In this document: one piece after another, positions 49,513-58,795 of the stretch
How the letters are laid out: the number at the start of each line of letters is the position of its first letter
How positions within the stretch are numbered: position 1 is the first letter of the stretch
DNA from: Linnemannia elongata
Taxonomy: Eukaryota; Mortierellomycota; Mortierellomycetes; Mortierellales; Mortierellaceae
Direction of reading: 5' to 3'
Assembly: GCA_036320915.1 (NCBI GenBank)
Contig: JAXBDG010000007.1
Location: 2,710,411-2,774,410 of the forward strand
DNA length: 64,000 nucleotides
Made by a program: the position numbers and the translations under genes
The notes under the pieces: model-generated
What the model was told of the DNA's origin: nothing
Seen by the model: the letters and a program-made list of their open reading frames with translations, nothing else
The model's database searches: none

Positions 49513-51164
49513 AAGATCCGCAGATAATTATGCAACATCTACGATTATCAATCAATTCAGACCGGCAACTTCCAGAGAGAAAAAAAACTCGCTCCGAGTC
49601 ATCCTGGAGAAGATTGGGGGCGGTCGGCTCAAGGACATTGTCGTGCCCTTTTCAGGGGAGCACTTCTGGTGCTCCTGGAGGGGGGGTGTTGATGGAGATG
49701 AACATTGCATCCACATTTTCAGCGAGGTAAGATCTATCGAAAAAGAAATAAAAGACGTGGTGCGTTCTGTTCGGTATTTTTCCGCCGTCCACCTCTTTGG
49801 TGCAGAAGCGCGCAGCGAGTCTGCATGCCTCTTCCTTCCCACTTGTTAATTTACAATACTATTCCATCTTCTTGTATCTATCCTTGTCCGTCGGCGTTGG
49901 CGCGCTCAGATATACTGAGCAGAAACAACACATTGATAGAAAAGTCAAGGCGTCCATTTCGCGTTTCAACAGAAACAAGTCAGTACTGTCCGCGGAAGCG
50001 TCCAATCCTCATTGATCCCATCATGTCCAAAAAATGTTCCTTGACAGTGTTCACTATTTTGGTATGCACCGTACAAAAAAAGGTAGCAAAATGCTTTTTG
50101 CTTACGCTATCTTCTCGACAACTATATGCCATCACAGCTATATCAGACAACACTAATTCCTCTGCAACTGCAGCAGCCCGCAACGCCTGCGTCTCATCCA
50201 ACACCTCCTCCACATCTCCTCCTCCCCCACGGCCTGTTCTTCTGCTGTTTCTAGGCATGCTTTGCCACCTTGCGCCTATACTTCTTCGACTGCAACCTCA
50301 CCCCTTCGGCGCAGGCGTAGAGGACAAACTTCTCCGAGATGGTCGACTTCTCTCTCAAGGCGACAGTCTTCTAGATCGGCTGCCGACTGTCGACACTGTG
50401 GCAACTGTCGCTTCTGGACCCTGGGTTCATAGGGCTCGGGTTCTTCTTGGGTATAGTAGACGTCTACAACAAGGGGGAATTATCCGCTCTCCATCTCCTG
50501 GTACCTGTCGATCTCCTCGTCGATCATCTGTGCGGACGCTGATGCGGCAGCTGCGACTTTCTCGAACCCGGTGAGGTCAAAGAAATGGTCTGGCGTCGAA
50601 GAGAAGCCCGGTTACGGAATGTGCGTCGTCGCTGATGGAGGCCGTCACAGATCCGCACGTGTATCCTCAAAGCAAAGGTCACGAAGGAGCTTGAGCTCTT
50701 CATAGGTGAACATTGAGAGCAATCTGGCAAAAGGCAGTCCCCAATGCTGCTATAGGAGGACAGACATCTACATCCCTTATATTGTGGCATGAACTGCGTT
50801 GTAGACATGAGCTATTGGGCCTTGTCATAGTACTCGCGTACATGGCAATACTCATATACACTTGTTGGCGAATAGAAGATGCCTGAATTACCACCCCAAT
50901 CTTTCCTCAAACTTTGAAAATCATCTAGGGTCTCAATGGTTGTATTAGTCATGAAATAGCAATGGATGTTGTGAGAATGGGCAAACATAAATGAAGGGGA
51001 ATATTTTGGTACAAGATAGTATCTTTTTAAAAACTGGGCGGCCATCAACCGTCAGCATTCATGCATATAACACGTCAAGCCGTATTGTCATACCATAACT
51101 TTGCCAATCAGGTATGGTGCGGAGATCGTCCTTATCTCTAATACGGTAGGGGATACTAGAGAGG
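49513..51164. other. Decayed sequence with short coding-like fragments
   Basis: Contains only broken frames. The minus-strand fragment 50812-51048 (LDDFQSLRKDWGGNSGIFY in its middle) and the plus-strand fragment near 50023-50574 have plausible composition, but neither was recognised and stops interrupt both. Probably transposon-gene debris. Confidence 0.35.
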
Positions 51165-51290
51165 TGGGTGAAGGTGTATAATTTCAGGCAACTATTAAAA
51201 CCATGGATACAGGAGTTGCAGGTCTTTTATGGATGGGTGTGGTAGGTAAGAGGAGGTGTATAATATGGGTGGTGGTGTAAAGGAGAGCAT
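51165..51290 (+). repeat. Solo remnant of the terminal inverted repeat of the subtelomeric element
   Basis: About 125 bp match the left terminal repeat at 58127-58250 by eye. Shared blocks are GTGTATAAT-TCAGGCAAC, TTAAAA-CATGGATACAGGAG, GGTAAGAGGAGGTG-ATAATA and GGGTGGTGGTGTAAAGGAGA. No element genes flank it, so it is a third, decayed locus of the same family. Confidence 0.75.
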
Positions 51291-51399
51291 GAGCTTTTTT
51301 CGAATTATATTTGGAATGCCAGATATACATGAACAAGAGCTTAGCAAGAGCTTAACAGAGGCATGAATACGGAGCCAATAGCACCTCTTACCATGAGAA

Positions 51400-52050
51400 C
51401 CTAACCAAGTCCACTTCTTGCAGGAGAGCCGCCAACAGATTTCGAAAGAAGGAAGCAATACCATCAGCCTCTTGGAAGTACAAGGCTGTGATGCAGATAA
51501 TCCTTGGACGCACTTCACAAAATACGTGTGCATTGCAGCAAGGTTCATATACATCGCCTCTTTCCGATCACTCTGCAGCCGGTCCAGTGTCTCCTTTCGC
51601 TTGGTCAAGTTCTCTCTCCTATTTTCAGAAACCAAACCGATCCACCTAACCCACTTGGGCATGAGTTTCTGTCGCTTGCCTAGCAGGGTGGCATCCAGGG
51701 TGGGGATGATCGACTGCAGGAGCGATTCCCTCAAGGCTATCAATCGTTGGGCACCAAATGCCTTGTGTAGTCGAGGAGAGCGCGAGCTCTTCTTGATCAA
51801 CAAGGTTGCAGATAGTGCACTAGAAGATTGCATTAGATGGACATTTAGGTACAAAAGCAAGGCTGTTTTCCAACTTTTGCAGCAACTTACAGTGCATTTT
51901 CAGGGTATACATGCTTGTAAACTCAAGGTAACAGTCATTGAAGTATTGAGTGAAGTGTACGCACACGTCGACATCCTCCAACACACAGGAGAATAAATGG
52001 CCCTGCTTGACGCCTATCTCTCCCATTCGCTGATGAGGCAACATTTTTTG
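51400..52050 (-). pseudogene. Fragmented gene of unknown family
   Basis: Two minus-strand fragments in different frames look like one broken gene. The first (52044-51820) includes KQGHLFSCVLEDVDVCVHF and LQKLENSLAFVPKCPSN. The second (about 51810-51400) includes GAQRLIALRESLLQSIIPTL and KWVRWIGLVSENRRENLTKR. Composition is protein-like, helical and basic, with no low complexity. No family was recognised. It lies directly downstream of the broken Fanzor gene on the same strand, so it may belong to the same dead element or be a second cargo gene. Confidence 0.4.
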
Positions 52051-52132
52051 CAGTTCATCACTGATATTGTCAGGCGTCAGAACTTCCCAGGACGATTCGC
52101 TGCCCCCTGCAAAGGCTTCATGAGGACGCTTG

Positions 52133-54214
52133 TTAGGGAATGGAGGCGTGTACGATGCATCTAAAAGACAGTTCCTTGTCGCATCCTACTGGGTGGATTT
52201 GGGGTGAAAAATCGTCCAGCATGCCGCTGGTGTTGTTGGTGGGGATAGAGAAGGGACAATAGGGCGGGAGGGCGGAGTGGTCGGCTGAGAGGAGGATGGA
52301 CGCCTCCGAAATCGCGATGGTGGAGGCTGTATTGGAATCTCTCCCCATCGTACCAAGGTCAGCTTATTTTCGCGGACAGATAGGATTCTTGCCATCCACA
52401 GCTCCGTTGAGGCGGACTGTTATGGTCTTTCCGTCACGGTTGCACTGACCACGAGAGAGAAAGATAGGGTGAAAGCAACAAGAGCAGAGGCGACTAGTCC
52501 TGCTTTCGTTTGTGTGGGCGACGGTAGTATATTGTCTATGCTCTCTTGTCATCTTGGAGCCCCTACGCTTTTCATGCCCTTTAATCCTATTTCCGACAGC
52601 TGTTCCCGCCGCCCCGTGAAGCGCGACAACGGCTACATCCCGTTTGGAAGAGATTGGTCCTGCTTTTACAAGACAGAAGAATGTGATAAAGCAGGTTGTT
52701 GTTGTTAGACGAATGCATTATGAAGCGCCTATTAACATATATGGCCTCATCTCAGTTGAATATTGCTCACGGTTAGGGTCCAAGTGGAGAGTATGGTTGG
52801 CGTCCTGTTGGCGCCCTGTTGCTTTGTCCACTGCTTGAGCATCTTGGTGTTGTGTGGTGTTATCATCATTGTTGTCGTCCTCGACCCAGACATGGTCGTT
52901 GGATCGGATGGAACTTAACTGACTCTCGACCATAACCGTCTCCTGAGCCCTTGCTCTCTGTTGTGCAGCTGTAGTTGCATACACCCGTTTCGTCATCGTT
53001 TCCTGCACATAGATCTCTCTGACGCCGAATATCGCCCTCAAAATACCTACATGGGCATGGGTTTCGAGCGTCTTGTCGGGTTTCTTGCGCGGTATCGACT
53101 TCTTCTGGAGTAGTGGCAGATCCGATTTAGTTCTTGGAGAGACTCATGCGAGTTGCCCTCGCAGCAATGGCTTTCGGAATATCGCTTGCCAATCGCTCTT
53201 CCCGCCGCTTTTGGTTTTTCCGAGGGAAGGAGAGATCGCTGATCAGAGAGGAGGTGATCTGTGGGTAGGAGGGAGTTTTGTTGCAGCTTCCATGTGACCA
53301 TCATCATCCACGGGAGGGATAACCTCATCCACAACTATCAATATGCAAAAATAGAAAAAAGTGATTGGCATCTCAATTTTCGAAAAAAAAGTAGAGTTTG
53401 AGCTATTCAGTTTTGAGTTTGATAGTTACCTGGTAGCAACGAGAATCTGTTGCTGGTGGCCACAGTGTAGTGTCGGATTGATTCGGTGAACTTGGATAAG
53501 TAACAGCTTGTGTATATAACGTACTGTACATAGCCCAGGGTCGTCCGATGTTACTCCTATCCCACGAGGCGAAGCTGTGGTGTTGGAATCCGTTGGACAA
53601 AGACCGTCCAATAGGTGGTCGATTCGCATGAACTCTGTCCTGTTTTCCACGCATCGGCTGGTCCATGTAGCTTGAGACCCAGGATGTCGCTCTGGTTGGG
53701 TGGTGTTGGGTTGGGTGGTGTTCGGGCGCATTTTGGCGATCTTTTGGAGGGCATTCTTGGCCGCTCGCAGCTCCCGCAGATGTTCTTCATCCTTAACCCT
53801 GTCTAAATAGCAAAAGTCTGCTCTCCGCTTGGCATCACAGAGATTCTGATAGGATTCATGTTGTTCCATAGACTTGGAGGCGTTGTGTGACGAAAATTGC
53901 GCGCTACCGGTGTTGGGCGTCTTCCGTTCGAGGACCGTCAACTCGTACCTTTCTTGGTCAGTTCCAAGCCAACGCTTCCTCTTCTCGTCTTGCGATGTCT
54001 CAAGGTCCTTTAGCTCTGTTCCAAGGTCAATGAGCGGTCGTTTAGATATTACATTACGTGCTCCTTCAAGACTCCAGTCTCGTCCAAGCCTCCGTTGGCT
54101 CTTGTCCTTTTTGGGATCCTCGAGGTCACTTACAACAGGAGATCCGCCCCGGCCGTGAAATGCCGGCCGTACCTCACCCAGGATGCGAGTCGTGAAGGAA
54201 CTGACAAACGTCAA
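52133..54214 (-). pseudogene. Broken Fanzor (eukaryotic TnpB-like RuvC nuclease) gene
   Basis: Motifs in the order of a Fanzor/TnpB RuvC domain appear on the minus strand across several frames. A long basic helical part comes first (54214-53426; RADFCYLDRVKDEEHLRELR). A RuvC-I-like SDDPGLCT lies near 53500-53550. Fragments ARATRMSLSK and KKSIPRKKPDKTLE follow. Next is AVVALHGAAGTAVGNRIKG, at the RuvC-II position. The zinc-ribbon region is TNESRTSRLCSCCF followed by NGAVDGKNPICPRK. RuvC-III is GRDSNTASTIAISE. The gene is dead: frames change, an in-frame TAA separates CPRK from GRDSN, and the third zinc cysteine is Gly. Fanzors are RNA-guided DNA nucleases carried by eukaryotic transposons; the guide RNA locus was not identified here. 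Confidence 0.7.
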
Positions 54215-54377
54215 CCTAATGAAAATATCAGTTTGTAGGTGTTTTTACATTTATTTTTCTAGGCCACCTGCAACGAAAACAAAAAAAAATAAAATAAAAA
54301 ACTACACCATCTTTCTGGCCACTTCCGCTTGTGCAATCTCTGTCTGGCGCAGCTTCTCCCAATACTCCTTCCTCCTG

Positions 54378-54581
54378 TCATTTGAGATCTGCCCATCTTG
54401 TTTCCAACATGATTGCTTTTTCTTTATCAAGGCCGCGAACCGTTGTCTTCCACACGGCAGCAGCATGTCCCTCTCTGCAAGAAGGATAGCCTGCCCATTC
54501 AAAGAACATCACGGGGTCCAGGTCTTCATCCGCCGTTTTACTTATGAACGCCATGAAGTGATCTCCCTTCTTGCTATCCAT
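54378..54581 (-). CDS. Small hypothetical protein (67 aa)
   Basis: Starts MDSKKGDHFMAFISKTADED and ends ETRWADLK. No family was recognised. A second frame (54502-54302, ending AEVARKMV) overlaps its end and could be a continuation after an intron or a frameshift. It sits just upstream of the Fanzor remnant on the same strand, so it may be a first exon of that gene or an unrelated scrap. It may not be expressed. Confidence 0.25.
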   Translation of the reverse strand: MDSKKGDHFMAFISKTADEDLDPVMFFEWAGYPSCREGHAAAVWKTTVRGLDKEKAIMLETRWADLK

Positions 54582-55245
54582 TACGACCAATGTGCGTGTT
54601 GCGAATGGAAAGACTATAGTGTGTGTGAACGAAGAGAGTGCAGGAGAGAGTGTGTAATGTGTGAGATAGAGAGTGTGTGTGTGTAGCGTGTGCGAATTTC
54701 CTTTTTTTTTTTTTGGCATCATTCTCTCTCTCCCCTGCGTTACCCTCTTGTGTACCCCCTCGTTAGTTGTGTCTCGCCTAGTCTGAGAATGTCATGACAG
54801 CACCCATTCCGTGGCATATTTGGTCGTGTACATGAGTGGGTATAGTAAGGACTGTGCAGCCCGGATGAGTCTTAAGCTGCTAGTCTTTGTCTCTTGGAGC
54901 CTGGGTCGTTTGTCAACTCTTCACAATATATGCGTGGTGCGTGAGAGTTGTTTACTCTGTCAGTCATCCTCATGTCTCTCCTGGTTGACCATTGGAGGAT
55001 GTGGGGTGATGATGTTGCCCAAGAGCAGAGGCGTATGCGACTTCTATGCATTTCTGGCCATCAGAAGAGTTTCACTGCAGCGATAGTATTTTGTCTTACG
55101 TCTTTTGCATCATACTACACTTTGACTACCTTGACTAAGCTATATACACCTAGGGACAGAGCGACACAGTCGCCTGCTGTGAGTCCGCACTCATACCGTA
55201 TGCCCGACACTCCAGGCGATTGCGTCGCCTGCTAGGGACCCAATA
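54582..55245. other. No gene recognised
   Basis: Contains a short T run (54702-54713) and two copies of GTCGCCTGCT about 57 bp apart (near 55168 and 55224), the second 13 bp before the outer element. No supported coding region. Confidence 0.45.
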
Positions 55246-55540
55246 CTATGGGTGTTATCCGGATCCAGTACTGAGAGGCTTTGCAAGATGTGTGAGAGCA
55301 TGTTGTGTAGATGGCTATATGTTTTAAAAAGCGGTACCGGGGATGGATGAGTGCAGGATAGGGGGAAGCATACAGTAGCTCTGGGTAAAAGAGGAAGGCT
55401 ATAGGAGGTAGTGCTGCATGAAACACCTCGAGAGGGGGTCGGACCTTTACATGGGTCGATGCCCTCAACCCTCCTTCCATGTAATCCATTGCCGATCTTC
55501 TACGGTATATGGATGATGTACAAGTAAGCAATGACAAATC
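55246..55540 (+). repeat. Left terminal inverted repeat, outer element
   Basis: The reverse complement matches 63179-63475. Shared blocks are GGCAATGGAT, GTTGAGGGCATC, TCATGCAGCAC, CATCCATCCCCGGTACCGC, TTTTTAAAACATAT and CTCTCACACA. Includes TTTTAAAAA near 55322. Confidence 0.8.
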
Positions 55541-55639
55541 TGCGGTAATGGCAGACAAGTGTTGTACGTGATATAAAAAACAAATATGTTAAGCGGTTAC
55601 GTTCTCGAAGAACTTCAAGATTTGTTCAGGTGGCTTATC

Positions 55640-56737
55640 CAAGAGGAGTGGACGCTTTTGGATGATCCCTGGCCAATGTAACTAAAAACGCGTAGGGCAT
55701 ACCGGTCAGAGTTCAAGGTCATTGAAGGTTATGTCCAAGCTGGTGTGGAATAAAGTATACTTCCCCGGTCCATAAAAGGCACCTGAAAAGGGTATTGAAT
55801 TCTTATACTTTTTTGTCGCTGGAGAATCACTGGAGTCCATGTCGATGTTCATGCCCAGGTCATCCTTCTATAAGATTTTCGCACGTTCTTCAAGGAGGAA
55901 AGGAGCCTGTTCAACAAGGAAATGGCAAGGTGCTTCTCAACCATGTTTTCCACCCCAGAGATACGCATGCGATCGGCCAGATGGAGTAACCCAAAGATGT
56001 TCAAGCATGTAACACTGCTGCTGGATGGCCATGACACACGGGCAACCTACGGGGAGTTAAAGTCGGAGATGTACAGCTTTAAGTTCAGGAAGTCAGGCCT
56101 CCGCACACAAGTATGCATAGACGTCAACAACATGGTGGTCTTTGTGTCCAAGTCCGAGTCATGTAAGAAACACAACGATGGTACCATGCTGGTTGACATG
56201 GGTGTGGCCAAAAGGATTCATGAGGTGGACTGCATTGGCCTTGATGGTGGATACCCACAGCATATACCCAAGCTCCTGGAGAAAGAGGACACCCTGGATA
56301 TTCGCAACTTTTGTTTTCCCATACGTAAGCGCAATGGACAGCCCTTGGATGAGGATGAGGCTACCTTTAATACGATGTTCGCAGGATTCAGGTCTATGGT
56401 TGAAAATACCTTTGGTGACCTCGGATCCACCTTTGCCAAGTTCATCCATAAAGACGCCATCCGTACCACCGACAAGAGGGAGGTTAACATGATGTTGCGG
56501 TTGTGCTTTCTGCTGCTAAATGTACGTAATATGTCCAACAACCTCAGCCTGGATATACTACCCCACCATATGGAATGGATCGAGGATGGATTCGACTATC
56601 CAACCACCAATAAGCCTGTCTTGGAGAACTCCGAAGTAGAGACTGTCCAAAATAGGCTACAGAATGGATTTGAACTACAGGAACTCCAGAACGCGTTCTT
56701 GGGAATGGACATGTCGGAGGATGACGAGGAACTGTAG
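55640..56737 (+). pseudogene. DDE transposase of the outer element, N-terminus decayed
   Basis: The catalytic part is open from 55922 to 56737 and closely matches the inner transposase. It has LLLDGHDTRATY (first Asp), CIGLDGGYPQHIPKLL (second Asp) and FAGFRSMVENTFGDLG (Glu). Upstream, 55640-55920 still shows the homologous order EEWTLLDDPWPM, LVWNKVYFPGP and GESLESMSMFMPRSSFYKI, but with stop codons and at least one frameshift. Conservation of amino acids despite many base differences from the inner copy suggests both descend from functional genes. Confidence 0.75.
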
Positions 56738-56767
56738 GGCCTGATTTTTGGAACAGCATGTACCAAG

Positions 56768-56777
56768 TTTTTAAAAA
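56768..56777. promoter_or_regulatory. TTTTTAAAAA palindrome between DDE and Rep-like genes (outer)
   Basis: Ten-base palindrome in the short gap between the two convergent genes of the outer copy. The same motif lies in the equivalent gap of the inner copy. Confidence 0.6.
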
Positions 56778-56789
56778 CCTTACCTTACG

Positions 56790-58080
56790 TTACTCCTGGA
56801 CCAGCTTACACTTCATGTCGTTCGTGCCTTTGGAGCGGACTATGCGTTCTGCAAGGAAGGTCAACTTTGGCACATGGTGGATTCTTACTTGGCCATTCGT
56901 TCCCCTATATTTTCTCCGCCACGTCTCCCACAGGTTACAGAGGGACTTGCCGGCTCTAACTCAGGTCCCACAGTCCATAATTATATGCCAGTATAAAGTC
57001 CCGCGAAACTTTTTTAGGCCTGCTGCTGCAATGGTATATATGTGACCTGGCTCAAGCACATTGTAGCCGGTTCCAAAGGCGGATGAATGTATACTCTGCA
57101 TATGCTTAACATACTGCCCATCATCGGATCTGCGCTCCACAAGGACAGCTAACGGTGCACTCTCCTTGTGGTGTCGCCTCTTTGGCCATCCAATGCGGAT
57201 GTTGTCCACAGATACAATACCCATGTCGGCAAACTTATATACTTCGCGGTCGAACAGTGCGTATGAGGGGAACATACCCTTGGAACCACCTGGTACCAAT
57301 GTTTTGGCCTTGCAGCCTGGCTCTCTCTCATACATCTTCTCCTTGGTGACCTCCACTGTACCATTCTCGCTAACTTTGGCCTCCACATAGTAGATGGGAC
57401 GGTCGTTGAACGAGTAGTTGGCAACCAGGTGCATGGCAAGCGGTGCTGAAACTTTGGACCACATATAACCGTACTTCTTGCGGGTTGTAGAGTTCCACCA
57501 GTGGCAGTATGCAAAGACCTTGCTTCCAGGGATATACACCGCGACCATGGCCTTTATAAGCTCAGCACGTTCTATCCAGTGCTGTTCATAGCTGTAGTCA
57601 AACGTGGTGCAGCCGTCCAAAAGCCTACGCGCATCATCCATCCTATCTTGGTATACCGCCAAAGGGTGCAGACTTGAGCCATAAAAGGTTAGCTCCAGCC
57701 GTGAAAGGCCATGATCCCTATGGCGCAATAGAGTCCTAGTGAACTTCTCATCTGGATTGGCAACTATATCCTCCATCCTTGAGCCGAGACTCTTTCGCAC
57801 ATCCGCGCTTTCGAGCATCTGGACCAGCTTGTTATAGACCTTGCACCTGATATTTTGGGCATTGTCTGCAGATGCAAACCAGGTCACACAGTGGTCACCC
57901 ACCCGTCCGCGATCGTTGACTATCGTTGAAATGCCCTTAGCCTTCAAGTGCCTCTCCAAATAGGTCCGAGTTGATACATACCTGCAGTCATGGGTCATGT
58001 CGATGTCATGCAGGACAAGGTACCGCTTCCGAAGGATAGGCAGGATGACAGCCATGGCCATTACCACCTTTTTGGCACGG
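56790..58080 (-). pseudogene. Rep-like gene of the outer element, 3' part
   Basis: Continues the reading frame of 62824-62413 after the inner element is removed; the junction falls in a Cys-Arg-Ala-Lys-Lys segment. It keeps LVLHDIDMTHDCRYV, GDHCVTWFASADNAQNIR, YNKLVQMLESADVRKS and SRLELTFYGS. A TGA near 56952 truncates it: frame and homology resume beyond (AGKSLCNLWETW, PKLTFLAERIV) up to a TAA at 56792-56790. It is therefore disabled twice, by insertion and by nonsense mutation. The minus-strand frame running to 58118 begins inside the inner element's terminal repeat and is not a real start. Confidence 0.8.
58076..58080 (+). repeat. Target-site duplication CACGG, left copy
   Basis: CACGG immediately precedes the inner element (begins GCAATCGTCC). 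The same five bases follow its right end at 62413-62417. Collapsing them rejoins the interrupted gene in frame. Confidence 0.8.
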
Positions 58081-58429
58081 GCAATCGTCCACATCCCTAA
58101 TACATGAGGAAGCACCATAGGAGTGGTCGATCGTGTATAATATCAGGCAACTTTTAAAAAGCATGGATACAGGAGGCAGAGGATTTGTATAGATGGTAGT
58201 GGTGGGTAAGAGGAGGTGGATAATATGGGTGGTGGTGTAAAGGAGAGGCCAATGGAGGTTTGGGGGGGGTGTAGTTTTCCACTGGCCGATGCTTACACCC
58301 CCCCCTTTGGTCCATTCGAGGTGTATTTGGAGATGTCTCTTGGCTATGCAGTGCAGTCTCTGAGCACCTCCCCTGACATGTATTGGAACCCGCTTTTGCT
58401 GGTATCATAGGCCCATCTTGAATGCTCTG
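58081..58429 (+). repeat. Left terminal inverted repeat, inner element
   Basis: Nearly exact reverse complement of 61809-62157 over about 349 bp; the few differences include the length of a G/C run. Contains a hairpin (stem 58263-58273 with 58294-58304) and TTTTAAAAA at 58152-58160. Confidence 0.92.
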
Positions 58430-58473
58430 CGTTGGCGGGTTGTGGACGTCGCACTGGTAACCAATATATCATC

Positions 58474-58743
58474 ATGCCTGTTTCCCATGAAAAGTCTTTC
58501 CAGCAGGATGTTGTCGCCGAATTTGTAGATGATCATCGTCTTGAGTACTGTATGTTTGTTTACCTCGATGCATTCCTCGATACCCATCACGCTAAGTATC
58601 CTGACCTTGTGGACAGATGGGATCCCTATGCTATGTATGAGATGTTAGAGCAGGTTTACAAAGGTATCCGCCTAGAGCTCCTAAAACGCGGACTTCTTAC
58701 AAATAAGGTAGCTGGTGAGTATGTGATGAAACGATCCCAGTGA
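58474..58743 (+). CDS. Small conserved ORF1 of the inner element (89 aa)
   Basis: Unrecognised small protein. It begins MPVSHEKSFQQDVVAEF and contains YLDAFLDTHHAKYPD, MLEQVYKGIRLELLKRGL and AGEYVMKR. Its homologue in the outer copy (63140-62859) starts MPIPLTHKSLQQDVVAEF and keeps the same blocks, so the ATG at 58474 and the frame are supported by conservation. Mostly helical and acidic in the first half. It lies 45 bp inside the terminal repeat and 52 bp before the Rep-like gene, with TTTTTAAAAA in the gap. It could be a DNA-binding or regulatory partner, but there is no motif evidence. Confidence 0.7.
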   Translation: MPVSHEKSFQQDVVAEFVDDHRLEYCMFVYLDAFLDTHHAKYPDLVDRWDPYAMYEMLEQVYKGIRLELLKRGLLTNKVAGEYVMKRSQ

Positions 58744-58763
58744 GCCATGGTTGGCCTGAGTGG

Positions 58764-58773
58764 TTTTTAAAAA
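58764..58773. promoter_or_regulatory. TTTTTAAAAA palindrome upstream of Rep-like gene (inner)
   Basis: Lies between ORF1 and ORF2, 23 bp before the ORF2 ATG. The outer copy has the same 10-mer at 62844-62853, 20 bp before its ORF2. It may act as a TATA-like promoter element. Confidence 0.6.
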
Positions 58774-58795
58774 TTTGCCCAAACACACTTCAACC

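Noticed and set aside
49643..49849. Short plus/minus frames at 49.5-49.85 kb considered as effector-like (Crinkler) remnants
   Set aside because: No LFLAK/DWL-type motif could be identified in any frame; left as unassigned debris.
56961..58118. A 385-aa minus-strand protein starting at 58118
   Set aside because: The first dozen residues come from the inner element's terminal repeat; homology to ORF2 starts only at 58080. It is the 3' half of an interrupted gene, not a gene of its own.
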